Positions 1 through 11,967 of a stretch of DNA of 64,000 nucleotides are shown in pieces. Both the position numbers and the translations under genes were made by a program. The stretch is from Porogramme epimiltina (lineage: Eukaryota > Basidiomycota > Agaricomycetes > Polyporales > Polyporaceae), in contig FTLJ01000455.1 in the NCBI GenBank assembly GCA_900155495.1, positions 1-64,000 on the forward strand, read 5' to 3'. How positions within the stretch are numbered: position 1 is the stretch's first letter; each line of letters begins with the position of its first letter. Under the pieces are notes generated by a model. The model had not been told where the DNA came from. It was given only the letters and a program-made list of their open reading frames with translations, and did no database searches.

Positions 1-480
1 CCCATACCCCCCATCATCGGGTTCATGCCCATCCCGCCCATCCCACCACCCATCCCACCACCCATTCCACCCCCCATTCCACCCATTCCACCGCCCATCC
101 CACTCATCCCGGTCGGAGTCATGCCCATGGGGTTCATCCCCATACCCTGGTTCATCATCCCCATCCCCATCATGGACATGCGCGGGTCGAAGCCCATGCC
201 CATCGAGCCACCAGTCATCATCGGGTTCATCGGCCCCGGCGACGCTCCGTCCGCTCCTCCGACCTGCGAACCTGCTGTGGAGAACGCGACCATCGCTTGC
301 TGGTATGCCTGCGCGGCGGCCTGCTGAGCAGCGAAGAGCTGCTGGGGGTTCGCGAATCCGGGCATCATGCCAGGGAAGCCCCAGCCCCCAGTCATCATCG
401 GGTTCATGCCCATCATCATCGGGTTGCCCATCATCATAGGGTTCATGCCCATCATGCCTCCGCCGTACATCGATCCGCCC
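1..480 (-). repeat. Degenerate Met/Gly/Asn-Pro coding repeat
   Basis: Plus-strand units such as cccatcatcatcgggttcat and cccatcccaccacc recur. On the minus strand they read as MGMNPMM and GGMGGGM-type units in the C-terminal tail of the PH-domain gene. This is a low-complexity coding repeat, likely to vary in length between strains. Confidence 0.8.
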
Positions 481-3400
481 TGCTGCATCTGGTCGAGCTG
501 CTGGCGCTGGAAGTCGTCGAGCTTGCGTTGCCGCTCCTCCGCCAGCCGCTTCTCGCGCTCGCGCTCAGTCAGCGCCGCGCCGAGACCGCCTTCGCGCTTC
601 CGCTCGCGCTCGTGCGCGGTTACGGCGCCGAGGAGACCTGTCTGCGGTGGCGGCGGCTTGTTGGGAACGTTAATGAGCGACGCGCCGGATTCGCGCGCGA
701 GCTCCTCCTGCCTCTTCGCAGAACGGTCTTGCTTGTCCTGCATGCCGGCGGAGAGGAGGCCGTGGGGAGTGAACGCCTTGGTCATCGTCGTCGCGGGGGC
801 TTCCATCTGGATGAAGGTGTCGCGCTGGGTCGTGTTCTCCGACCCGCGGTCGGGATCCAGCGCGCGGCTCCACATGTCTCGCGAAGGACCTTGGGGCTGT
901 GGTGCGAACTGGTTTTGCTGGGGGAACTGAGTCTGCGGGCGCATGCCCATCCCGGACTGCCCGAACTGCGGCGACGCGCCCCTGTTGGTGCCATCCGAAG
1001 GGTAGAGACTTCTGCGACCGGCTTCTGCGTAATTCTCCGACACGAATCTGCGCGATTGAGGCTGAGCGCCGAGGTAGTCTTCGGGAGCTGCAATTCAGGG
1101 AACACGTCAGCTGGAACCCATAAAAGCACCGCGAAAATGGCGCCACGAGAAGGGTACGCACGTTGGCCACCGGGAAGCTGGGGTAAATCGCGTGGGCGAC
1201 GAGGGGGGAACGCGCCTGCATTCACATCCGTGGCAGATCGGGCAGGAGAGCTTGTGCCCGCACCATACGGGGAACGCTGGCCTGGCCCTTGGGTAGATGC
1301 ATGGTCACTCACACTTCCAGCCATGCGCGGGGGAGGCTCGGTATCCGAATCCACGTCCTCGTCATCCTCTTCCTCCTCCTCATCTTCCTCGCTGCTCTCG
1401 CCCCACGCGCCCGTGTCCTTTGCCCTCGGCCTGCCCTTCCCATTCGCCTTCCCTGGCCGATGTGCTGCAGCTTGAAGTGCAGCCTGCTGAGCTTGTGACT
1501 TGGCCTTGCGTTCGGCTGCAAGCCTCGTGGGCGCAAATGAGGACCTCGGCTGCTCGGCGACGCGCGTCTGGGACGGGCTTGCTGGCGTTTCGACGACCTC
1601 AGGGAGGGGTGGAGACCTTGCAGATGAGGCTCCCGCGGACCTTGTAGGGGGTGATTGAGGCGGCATCTGTGGCGGAACTGGGCGGTCTTCCTGTTCTAGG
1701 AAGGAGAGAGCGGCGAGCGCGTCGGCGTTGGTGTCCTCGTAGGCAAGACCATCGTGTGCAGCAGCAGCCATAGTGTAAGTGTTGTTTTGGAAGTTGTCGT
1801 CTTCGTCGCCTGCGTCGTCGTCGTCGTCGTCGTCGGTTGCGGGCGCAGTCGTCGCTGAGGTGGAGCCGGTTGGGGGGAGACGCGCCGGGGGCGAGTTTTG
1901 AAGGAAGGCTGACATCCGGTTCGTTGGCGCCGCACGTGCGCCAGAAGGCTTACGTAACGCGCTGCCTGGCCTGGGCGCGGAAGGCGGTTCTGTCCCTGGG
2001 CCGAAAGCCTGATTGGCGGTCGACGGAGGTGGAGACTTCGTAGGCACCGCCGGCGGGTGCATGCTTGAAGTGCCGGACGGTGGCGGGGAATTTGCCTGCT
2101 TCACGCGGAGGGGAGACGTTGCCGCGCGTGGAGGGGGCGTATAAGGTTCTGACTCAGACTCGTCAGACGGAGTCTCGTCGTCCTCCTCGCCCTGTGGTAA
2201 GTTGGCAGAGGGCGGCGGGCCTCTTCTGCGCACAGGGGGTGCGCCCTCCTGTTGTTGCATGTGTTGCATGTAGAACAAGGCTGCGCCTGCATCGCCTAGA
2301 ATGTCATCCGTGACGCTCATCTTCTTCTGGGAAGGAGGCGGTTGAGCTTGGGAAAGTGGCGGGGTCGTCGGAGAATATAAGGGAGCAGGCGGGGTTGCTC
2401 TCTGGGTAGAGTGTGATGCACGAGAACTAGGGGTCGGAATCGTGTACATGGAGGTAGGTATCGAGACTTGTGAGGTCGAGCGGTCTGGCACCATACGAGT
2501 AAACGATGATGCCTGTGAAGGAACAATGGGCGGTTGGGGCTGGGCAGCAGGAATAGGAGGAGATGACGGTGGAGAGGCCACACGCAGGGGAGATGAAGCA
2601 CGAGGAGGAAACATAGCGTCTTGAGCAGCGATAGCGGCGAAACGCGGAGGGGTCGAAGGAGTCATTGGCCGAGGCTCAGGAGAGGTTTGCTGTCTGTGAT
2701 AGGTGGGCGATGGCAAAGCAGGAGAACTAGGTTGGCTGCTTGAGGACCGGGAAGGAGCACCGGAGATCTGTCCAGGGCGGTGACTGAGTTTGGAGTCCGG
2801 TCGAGAACCAGGTGCTTGGGGATATGATTCCACACTAGCCCTTCCCATGACGTTTTGCCCCGGAGGAGGGCTTGACGCGGTCGGACTTGTGACAAGTGGC
2901 TCTTGTAATATCGAAGACGTAGACTCCTCGCGAATCGTTTGCGGTCCCAGTGGTGAGATGGTGGCACCAGCAGTGGTCCTACCTGGAATGGGCTTCTCCG
3001 AAGACAGGGAACGGCTGTCCATCGGGGTGGTCCGCTCGGTGATCGGCGAGAGCGGGCGACGATCCTCAGGGGGACGATCTCCGGCATTGATGGGAGTGGA
3101 GTCAAAGCTGAGCGGGGGTAGTTGAAGGGAAAGAGATCCATTTGGTCTACCTTGGCCCAGCGCCGAAGTGGACGGTTGTTGCTCGACATTTGGTATAGGA
3201 GGCAAAGTTGGGGGTTGTTGACCCGAAGGGGGGCTGGTTGGACCGTCCGGACCTACGCCATTCATACGGTCTAGGAGAATTCTCTGCAACTGAGAACGAA
3301 CAAGAGATGTCCGGCCTTCCCGAGGGTCCAGGGTCTCCGCAAACTCGCGATCCAGGAAAAGAAGCTGTCAAGGCGAAGTCAATTCACGTTCAAATGTCGG

Positions 3401-5327
3401 CGCGGTGGATCACGTACATCGCGGTGCGGCCCTATAGGGTAAGCAAACATCATTGACTGGACGTCGCGGGGATCCCAGCTGTACGACCGGGGCCGCCCGT
3501 AAAGACCGAATGCATCGTGGATGCCTGGTGCACCAGGGACATTTAGAAAACCGGCAAGCAAGTCTGGGCGTGTCTCTCACCAGTAAGCCATGAGAGCATC
3601 TCCGCGGACCGTGTGGTCCCGCTTTCCAGGTCTGGCATCACTAGCAACCAAGCCTCCCGCATACTCAGTGCCCCAACCATCTCCTCATCCCCAAGCTGTC
3701 CCTCGAGCTTCATCAGCGTGCTCCGACTGATCAGCTCTGGTCGCTCCGGATAGACGGCGAAGGCTTGCGAGACGGCACGCATCGTCAGGAGTGACTTCCT
3801 CCTTTCCTTCGGCCTTGGTCCAGGGAAAAGTTGGATCATAGGCCGCGCGGGAAGGTTGTTCGGATTCGGAGTCGGGCCCTTGTCGCGGGAGAACAGATGC
3901 GACATCCGTCTCTTCCGCGGCTCGTTCGGGGACTCCGGGACGGATGAGATGGAAGGGTGGTCGGGGTGGCCGGGGCGCTCGCCTGCTGTGACGAGCATCC
4001 AGAGCCGTTTCCAGTCCGTCTGGCCCGCGATACGTATCCGCACCCATCCTTCCATGCGGCCTCCACCAAGCGGAGTAGGAGTATCTCGACCTAAAGATGG
4101 CATTAAGGCGGCTTACTTGCTATAGATAGAGGCAGGGCGCACCGTCGTTCAATGTGATACGAATCAAGTGTGCGGTGTAGATCTCTTCCAACCGTGACTT
4201 CTCCCAAGCCGCGAGGCGCATCGCAGCAGTCCATTGTATCAAAGCCTCCGAAGATGGACACGAGAACAAGAACAGGTTTGAGCCTGCAGTGTTTAACGTG
4301 ATCACGTTCGTGTATCGTTTCTGAGGCTGTCCGGGTGCCGAGGGCAGGGATACTGAACCAAGGACGTTCACAAACTGGCCACGATAAGTTTGAGCAGGTA
4401 TGAAGGCACGTTGGGGGTACTCACAGCATCGGTTACGTTGATATAAGACGGAGGGACCTGCTTTCCCTGCTTGCTAGCCTCCTGAATCTCCACCATATCC
4501 CACACGCTCAACGTTGTGCCGCTCAACTGCGCCCAAACCTCCTTCCATCCCTCATCCTTCGTGGGCCTCTGACCATCGGGTTGACGTTCTATCCGCCGCA
4601 CAAGAGGCCCAGAGAAGTATATCTTGTGTGTGTGAGCGAGCGTGAGCTGCACGACCGACCGGATCTCGGGATGCAACTGAGCGGCGGGGTTCGTCTGCTT
4701 GCGCGCGAGGGAAGGTTCCTGGGGCTGAGATGGCGGAGGCGGCTGAGAGGGAGGCGGAGGTTGTTGCTGCTGCGCGGGCGGCATTGGCAGCTGCTGTGAG
4801 AAGTGTTCTGTGGGCGGAGGAGGGAGAGGTTGTTGTTGCGGTGGTAGAGGCTGCTGCCGTTGCTGTTGCGAGACCAAGCGCGGCGGAGTTTGCATGCTCG
4901 GATCGATCATGGACATGCGTTGGGAGGGGGGCTGTTGTTGTTGCGGCGCAGGGCCGTTAGCGGGGGGCGGTCTCTTCAGAAGAGCAGGTTGTGGGGCGAC
5001 GTCTGGCTGAGAGGTCCTGCGCGAGAAGAACGAGGTAAAGGAGGGTTTGGAGCGGTGCTGGGGCCGGCTAGGACTGCCTCCACTCGGACTAGGATAGGTG
5101 TCGGTGCTAGAGCCCTGCCTCTGTGGGCTGGGGCGGGAAGACATATCTTGCGCAGGGGAGCCGGAGAGCGGGGGGCTAGAGAGCGGCGACTGCGCGGGGG
5201 CGCTGCCCAAAGAATGAATGCGCTCGTTCTCCTGGCGCCATTGCTGAAGACGAGCGGGAGAGACGAAACCTTGGTTGAGGTCGTCCCAGCGGGGACTTGT
5301 GGACGGGCGCGGAGGGGCAGCGGTCAT
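1..5327 (-). CDS. PH-domain protein of the Caf120/Skg3 type (3' end beyond window)
   Basis: Start is ATG at 5327-5325; an upstream in-frame TTG is not a start. The first exon (5327-4425) encodes a Pro/Ser/Gln-rich N-terminus beginning TAAPPRPSTSPRWDDLNQGF. A PH domain follows, split over exons 1 to 3 (HKIYFSGPLVRR, WKEVWAQLSGTTLSVWD, LFLFSCPSSEALIQWTAAMR), with exon 2 starting at 4374. Downstream exons give a second conserved block (GWVRIRIAGQTDWKRLWM, then SYSWDPRDVQSMMFAYPIG) and a very long disordered Pro/Ser tail. The tail becomes a Met/Gly/Asn-rich repeat at the left edge, and no stop codon is reached. Known for the family: yeast Caf120 and Skg3 are PH proteins tied to the CCR4-NOT complex and the bud site. 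The assignment rests on the PH layout and N-terminal signature; the role here is inferred. Acidic runs (DDDDDDD, EEDEEEEEDDED) lie in the tail. Confidence 0.85.
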
Positions 5328-5734
5328 GGTCGTCGGTGTGGACAATGGCAAGGGGGCATTTGCCGACGAGGGTGTTCAGAAGTTCGGTGTCCGTTCCGTC
5401 GACGGGCTCGATGCCCTCAGCCGGCCTCAATCCGTCTCAGACTTGAATTCACTATAATCGTTCTCATCACGTGATGTGCCATCCGGCAGTGGCACAGCTT
5501 GACATCATTCATGCATTCATCTCCTCACCGCCAGACGGGCTAGAACTCGCAATACCGTTTCCATCAGAGTTCGCCGGTGGAGATGGCACATGTGCTCTTC
5601 GCAAGAGGGCAGAAGGTGTAGAAAGGCATGCTGAACGCAACAGATATTGAAAATATAATATAATTCGTGAATAGTCCGGATAAAGTCGTAGTAAGAGCAC
5701 CGTGGCGGCTGCTATAATAGAACGCCTCAAAAGC
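5328..5734. promoter_or_regulatory. Upstream region of the PH-domain gene
   Basis: This is about 400 bp between two minus-strand genes. It contains the 10-bp palindrome ATCACGTGAT (an E-box core CACGTG) at about 5466-5475, some 140 bp upstream of the PH-gene ATG. That makes it a candidate bHLH site. There is an AT-rich stretch at 5645-5680 and no open frame of substance. Confidence 0.4.
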
Positions 5735-7207
5735 TTAAAGCTTCGCCGAGATATCTGACACCTGAACAGCCCTGGAAGAGAAGTCAGCGGCGGTACCTGC
5801 CCTTATCGACGAGACCACATACAGTTTGCCAGTGTTACCGCCCGAGTAGAGGAGGTTAATGGCTTCTGGGGCGTTCTGGAGCCCTTTGATGACATGGAAT
5901 CGCCGCTTCAGGCTGCCATCCTTCAGCCAGGCAGCAATATCCTTGCGTGCTTCCGGATAGCGGGATGCGTAGTCAAACCTGCGAACGGCAGTAATGTCAG
6001 CAAAATGACCCGCCCATCCTAAGCTAGAGACGTACACAATAAAGCCCTCGATCTTCGCTCGCTGAGAGATCAAGTGCATGTACGACGATAAACCCTGAGG
6101 CTTCGCCTTGTCTGTTTGGAGTCAGAACTACTGCGGGATGAATGATCTCCGTTGAACTTACTGTAGTCGGAGATGGCACCTACAGAGGCCGGTCAGCCCA
6201 GTCCAGCATAAGGACGACACAAACAAAAACGTACCACAAAGTACAATTCTTGCCTTTACATTGAGTCGCGTCAATACAAAGTTCAGCATGTCTCCGCCAA
6301 CGTTGTCGAAGTAGACGTCGACATATCCGACGGCGTTCTTGAAATCGTCGTGGAACGTTGGGCTCTTGTAGTTGAGCGCCTTGTCCACACCGACGTCCTT
6401 CTCGAGCCAGTCGCACTTCTCCTTCGACCCGGCGATGGCGAACACCTTCGCACCCTTCTTCTTACCAATCTGGCAGACAATGGAGCCCGTCGCACCTGCG
6501 GCACCGGATACCACCAGCGTCTCGCCCGCCTTGACTTTGCCAACATCAAGTAGACCCTGACGTGTAGGAGTTAGACTGACACACGTTCCACAAGCGTGCC
6601 TGGACATACAAAGTACGCGGTCATGCCTATATGTAAGCGCGTTTAGTGACTTTGGTAGAAGTCTCTGAGTGTAGTAGCACTTACCCGTTCCACCCAGAGG
6701 CCCTAGGAAATCCAGAATATCCAAACCCGGCATAGTTCTGTTCTGCTATGTCAGGGATACAGGTCAATGACCTTGTAGGAGCAAAGAACGCACTCAATTT
6801 TCTTGGCAAACTTGTCGTCGAATACACCATACTCTCTCCATCCTGTCAGGCTCGCGTGAGCTAGGCCCTGGCCTGTCCCTAAACGCGAATCGCAAAGACG
6901 CACCGAACATGCCGTCCACGATGTCCCCTTTCTTAAACTTGCTCCCTGCGCCTGCCTCTACAACCTCTGCGAGGGCCTGGCCGCGCATCACCTCCCCAAT
7001 TTGCACGGGCTTGATGTAGCTCCGCTGGTCGCGCAGCCAGCCGCGCATGGCGGGGTCGAGCGAGAGGTAATGCAGCTTCACGAGGATCTGCCCAGGACCG
7101 GGTTTGAGCTCGGACAGCGGCGCGAGCTCGCGGTTGAACGTCGTGGGGGTGATGTCCTCCTTGGGCCGCTCGGCGAGCGTGATCTTGGTGTAGTGCGTGG
7201 GGGCCAT
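5735..7207 (-). CDS. NADP-dependent MDR oxidoreductase (alkenal/prostaglandin reductase-like)
   Basis: ATG at 7207 and stop TAA at 5737-5735, in at least six exons. The N-terminus APTHYTKITLAERPKEDITP is followed by the GroES-like fold (LSLDPAMRGWLRD, IGEVMRGQALAEVVEAG). The Rossmann motif is VVSGAAGATGSIVCQIGKKKG, with the NADP-site signature YFDNVGGDMLN. The C-terminus has IEGFIV joined by splicing to FDYASRYPEARKDIAAWLKDG. Splice joins keep phase (for example FKK..KKIET/MPGLDILDFLGPLGG/TGMTAYF/GLLDVGKV). The family (leukotriene-B4 12-hydroxydehydrogenase type, zinc-free) reduces the C=C bond of alpha,beta-unsaturated carbonyls with NADPH in the cytosol. Substrate is unknown. The gene is divergent from the citrate synthase gene, about 570 bp apart. 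Confidence 0.9.
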
Positions 7208-7781
7208 GGCGGGCAGGGAAGTGATTGAAGGGTCCGGAGGCGGGGAAAGGGGCTGAAGCTGGTGTTATGAAGGACGGAGAGGTCAGGCGGGGTTGGCCCT
7301 GAGGTTTGTCAAGCTGGGGCGGTCGGGTCGGCAGTTGGACGACGCCGGTCTGGGGAGGAAGAACGATCACGATTCACGATCCACGGAACGGGGTGTAGTA
7401 ATTTCACGGTGGTAAGACACGGTTTGCATGGTTACTGGCATGACCTACGACGGGTCGTGTGTTCACAGATCCTAGTAAAAGTGAATGGGTGTGCTCGAAG
7501 CTGTATAGGGAGAACTCGACGGCGCGTGAAGCCAGAAGCTGGGACCGGCATCCGGGGAAACGCCCTCCGCGACGCGCCTCCCGTGACCACGACGCGTCTG
7601 TGGGGCAATCCGGGGACATGTGAATTGCGCCGGATCAGAGCAGCCACCTCCAGCGCAGAGCCCTCTCCTCTCGTCCTCTCCCTTCCTCTGTTTTTGAGAT
7701 CCGGGTCAGCGCCACCATATATACGGAGTACCGCTAATCCTAGGACGTCATACCCACACACCCCACACCCACAGCGTCAAC
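7208..7781. promoter_or_regulatory. Bidirectional intergenic region with TATA-like box for the citrate synthase gene
   Basis: This 574-bp region separates the divergent MDR and citrate synthase genes. A TATATA element at about 7717-7723 (gccaccATATATAcgg) lies about 60 bp before the citrate synthase ATG and follows a CT-rich stretch (7660-7690). A short C/A-rich leader (cacaccccacaccc) precedes the ATG. Confidence 0.5.
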
Positions 7782-10566
7782 ATGGGTCGCCCCACAACCT
7801 CCGCTCCCGAAACCGCGCCCCAGGACAGTCTCACCGTTCGCGACAACAGGACTGGCAAGACCTACACAATCCCGTGAGTGAAACCGTATTCTGCTTCGGG
7901 ATATGTGCATTAAGCGTTCCCAGAATCGCGGACAATGCCATCTCGGCCACCGCGTTCAAGGCCATGACCGCGCCTCGGAAGCCAGGCGAGCGCGAGGAGA
8001 ACGAGACGCAGAAGGGCCTGCGCGTGCAGGACAAAGGGTTCTTGAACACTGCTGTCATTCGGAGCGAGATCACCTACATTGACGGCGATGCGGGAGGTAC
8101 GTGCGCGGAGGACTTGACTTCACTGAGCGATTCTGACCTCCTACAGTTCTTCGCTACAGGTATGTTAGGCCGCCGGGACATTGGATCTTCGTTGCTCACG
8201 AGAAGCTAGAGGATACCCTATTGAGCAGCTGGCGCTGAAGTCGTCTCACCTTGAAACTGCATACCTCCTCATTTATGGCTCTCTCCCTTCGAAGGAGCAG
8301 TTCAAATTCTTCGAGAGCGAAGTCTTGAGGCACTCCGTTATGCACTCGGACGCCGAAGGCTTTTTCAGGTCCTTCCGGTCAGTCCGCCGTTTGCATACCT
8401 GCCATGCTGCGACGCGAGATTGACTGAGTCCCCAAATGCTAGGTATGACGCACACCCCATGAGCATGCTCACCAGCGCCTTCGCGATGCTCGGCTCTTAC
8501 TATAGTGAAGCTAATCCTTCCCTTCGAGGTATGATGATTCCCTTACCGAAATGCGTTAGTTTGATGACATGTGACATCGAATTTCCAGGCCAGAGACTGT
8601 ATACCCAAGGAGATGCTGCGTCCCTGGCTAACATGGACAGACAAATTTATCGTCTGATTGGGAAGGCGACGACGCTTGCTGCGTAAGTTTACGAACTCTC
8701 GTCTACAAACGCCATCTCACGTGGAGCATGTGTTTCCCACCAGGATGGCATACCGTGTACGCCAAGGCCGCCACTTTGTCACGCCGCCCACAGGATTGAG
8801 TTATACAGGGTCGTAAGTGATCCAAGACATGTCTGCTGCGACGTCGCTCAGCGTGACGAACCCAGCTTCATGTACCAAATGGATCACTTAGGGGAGGGGG
8901 ATTACACCCCGAACCCTGTATTGGAGAAGGCGCTGGACGTGCTGTTCCTCATCCATGCGGACCACGAGCTGAATGCGTCGTGCACGACTGTCTTGCAAAC
9001 TGGTAGTTCGTTGGTCGACCCGTACTCAGCCATCTCGTGAGTTTCCAAGGAAGTGTCATATTGTATGCAACTCACGGCTTGTGTCCACAGTGCTGGATGT
9101 GCCTCATTATAGTGAGTTCATGTCCGGTGTCCTACGTGAACCCTGCTGATCTTCATACTCTAAAGTGGACCATTGCACGGTGGTGCAAACGAGGCCGTGA
9201 TTCGAATGCTCATCTCAATAGGAAGGTGCGTGATATGCACGGTTTTCACGGCCGGACCAATCTCATCTCCTTTATTGGCAGTCCTCAGAATGTCCCCGCG
9301 TTCATTGAGGCTGTTAAGAGGCGCGAGAAGACGCTCTCTGGATTCGGTCACCGGTACGTACATATCTCAACTGCCGGACGTGCCGGACGTTTATGATGTT
9401 AACACCGACGATGACAGCGTTTACAAGACTGTGAGTCCGATGAGGTCACGTTCCAGCGGTTGCTACAGACTGAGAGCAAAATACGCTTGTAGTCGGATCC
9501 GCGGTCATTTATCGTCCGGAAAACCGCCGACGAAGTTTTCAAAGTGTATGGCTCCGACGGTCTCGGTCGGAAGGAAGGGGCTCACTGGCGCGTCTTTTTT
9601 CAGCATCGGGAAGGACGAGCTTCTCGAGACCGCGATGGCCTTGCATGACGCCGCGATGAAAGACGAGTATTTCATCAAGCGCAGGCTCGCGCCTAATGTG
9701 GATTTCTGGTGCGTCAATTAAGGCTATACCGTTGCCTGTTCGTCATGTCGGCCGCTCACCGAACACGTTTTCTGCAGGAGGTGAGTCAGGGCGCCGACTC
9801 GCGGAGGATGTGCGCTGAATGACCACAAACGCCACAGTGGCCTCATCTACCGCGCCATGGGTGAGTTCGCCGTTCACACGTGTAATGCGTCCGGGGGTGG
9901 ACACTGAACGCGCCGCACCACGGCCGGACGCCGCCTCCGCGCCCTGCTCCGCGCCGCTGTGTCCGCGCTCCGCAGGGTTCCCGCTCGACTTTTTCCCCGT
10001 GCTGTTCGCCGTCCCCAGGGTGGTCGGCTGGCTCGCGCACTGGCGCCAAATGATGCTGCAGGACGGCGGCGTAAAGATCTGGCGCCCGCGACAGGTACGT
10101 GGCCCCCCCTCTCCCCTTTTCTTGCCTGCGGTCGTTCCTGGCGCGGTCGGTTGACGGGCAGGCGATCGGTATTTGCCATTTGCGGCGGCTGCCGCCGGAA
10201 ATTGATTGCGCGCGTGCGTCGCGACCGTCGACGCGGGTCGGGGCTCGGGTGCGCCGCTCGGCGTGTGACGCGACCGCCGGGACGACCGCGGTGACGACGA
10301 CGACGGCGACTTACCCGGCGCTCCCGCGCGCGTGCAGGTGTATGTCGGCGCGGAGAAACGGGAGTACGTGCCCGTGGAGGAGCGGGTTGCGGTGGAGGGC
10401 ATGCGGGAGACGCCGTCCAAGGTCGAACACGGGGGGTGAGTGCCATCGCGACCTGTCGCCGCTGGTGATGCTCGTGGCAGCAGCGAGGACTGACTGCGGC
10501 GGGCGGTTGCGCAGGATCACGAAACGGACGATGTTGGCCACGTTCAAGGGCAAGAGCAAGCTGTAG
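7782..10566 (+). CDS. Citrate synthase, peroxisomal/glyoxysomal form (C-terminal SKL)
   Basis: Condenses oxaloacetate and acetyl-CoA to citrate. ATG at 7782, first exon to 7873, about ten exons, stop TAG at 10564-10566. Family blocks are present in order: [20 protein letters not shown], spliced [27 protein letters not shown], then the three catalytic regions. These are the ADHELNAS histidine, [10 protein letters not shown] histidine and NVDFW aspartate, followed after an intron by [14 protein letters not shown]. The C-terminus is [12 protein letters not shown], so the last three residues are the canonical PTS1 signal SKL, and no mitochondrial presequence is evident ([14 protein letters not shown]). 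I infer a peroxisomal enzyme of the glyoxylate cycle. Near 9360-9560 reading frames shift across short introns, and the joins there were not all fixed. Confidence 0.92.
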
Positions 10567-11106
10567 GAGGCGCACGCGGGGGAAGTCGCGGGGCCGGTGC
10601 ATGCTGCAGGCGGGGTCGGAGAAGGCGAGGAGGACGGGCAGCGGGGAGACGGGGCCGGTGATGGGTGGGGGACCTGATGTAGGCTAATTTGCTGTACGAC
10701 GATTGTCGGCTTGGATGGACGTGAATGGACGCGGTCTTGACTCTTGGAAGAGGCCCACGCGCCGCCAATGCGCTGCTGGACTTGGCGGAGAGGCCGGCCG
10801 GACGCCGTCGCCGGGCGCTGCCCCGTTGGCGTGGGGGCGCGTCGCCTGGTGGGGCGCTGGCGGGCGTCTGCCGAGGCCGAGGGAGGGCCGGATCAGGGCA
10901 AGGGCGTGCCGAGACGCGTGTTTTGGGGTGTTTGTGCGCGGATGGTTGCCAGGCCTCACGCGGGGAGACTGCCCGCGTTTGCTTTTCATCTCGCCTCTCC
11001 TCATCTCTCCCTCCACGCCTTCGCCTCGCTCCCCCGCGACCCCCGTCCCTTTTATCCCGCCCTCCGCCTGAGCTCCCTGCTCCACTCTCTTGCACGTCGC
11101 CCAACG
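10567..11106. promoter_or_regulatory. Intergenic region with CT-rich leader of the GPI-protein gene
   Basis: GC-rich spacer of 540 bp. From about 10980 to 11100 it is strongly CT-rich (cgcctctcctcatctctccctcc), the usual mark of a strong fungal core promoter or leader. Open frames crossing it on both strands lack family features and are taken as GC-bias artefacts. Confidence 0.45.
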
Positions 11107-11967
11107 ATGTACTCCACTCTCCTTTCCGTCGCTCTCTTCTCCGCGCTCGCCATCCAGGGAGCTCTCGCAGACTTCACCGTCTCTACCCCCGAGGTCACTT
11201 CCGTGCGCACCCTCTCGCCCCTCCTTCATCCTCCGCATCCTGACGACCTCTCCTCTGCAGTGCGGTAGCGTCAAGCTCACTTGGGACTCCACGGGTGCTT
11301 CCTCCTACAACGTCGCCATCGTCCCCACCGACGACCCCTGCAATGAGATCTTGTGCGTTCCTTCAGCCGACCAAGGCACTAAAACTTTAATGCTAACGCG
11401 TTCTCTCGCGTAGGGTCGATCTCGGTGACCACACCGTCAACCACATCACCTGGACCAATGTGACCCTCAAGCCCGACACCCAGGTCATGGTCTCTGTCCT
11501 CGACTCGAACGACGATGAGGGCTGGTCCGGTCACGTATGTGGTTTTCAATAACGTCCGTGGTCCGCACTAGCTCATCATGCATCCGCGTAAATATAGATC
11601 ACCGTCAAGGCTGGTAACGACACCTCGTGCCTCGGCACTGCCAGCTCCACCGCGTCGTCCGCCGCTGCCTCCAGCACCGCCGTTTCGGTCTCTGCTGGCT
11701 CTGGCACTCTGACGGTGTAAGTTACCTTCCGTGATATCCTTGCATTCATCGGCTAAATCATTTTCATCCTTGTCTAGCCCCGTCGCCAACGCCCAGTCCG
11801 CCGCGTCTTCGGCGAGCTCTGCACCCGCAGCCCCCACGACGTCTGACAGCGCGGAGGCCGTTGGTGCTGCAGCTGCGGGCGTCACTGGTGGTGCTGCGTC
11901 GCTCAAGCTCTCCGCCTCGACGCTCGCCCTCAGCGCCGTCGTTGCCTTCGCCGCCCTCGCGTTCTAA
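11107..11967 (+). CDS. Small secreted, Ser/Ala-rich GPI-anchored cell-surface protein
   Basis: ATG at 11107, stop at 11965-11967, with four or five exons. The N-terminus is a signal peptide (YSTLLSVALFSALAIQGALA). It is followed by a beta-rich Kre9/Knh1-like domain: STPEVTS spliced to CGSVKLTWDSTGASSYNVAI, then ITWTNVTLKPDTQVMVSVLD and GWSGH/ITVKAGNDTSCLG. Then comes a Ser/Ala/Thr-rich stalk and a hydrophobic tail (LSASTLALSAVVAFAALAF) with no residues after it, the arrangement of a GPI-attachment signal. Asn-X-Thr sites are visible at NVT and NDT. Known for the family: many short proteins of this plan sit in basidiomycete cell walls or plasma membranes, mostly without proven function. Confidence 0.85.

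Noticed and set aside
297..1475. 392-codon plus-strand frame over the PH-domain gene tail
   Set aside because: Pure shadow of the low-complexity minus-strand coding region; His/Arg-rich text with no domain.
10544..11292. Long minus-strand frames between citrate synthase and the GPI gene
   Set aside because: Arg/Gly/Pro-rich composition artefact in GC-rich promoter DNA; no splice or motif support.
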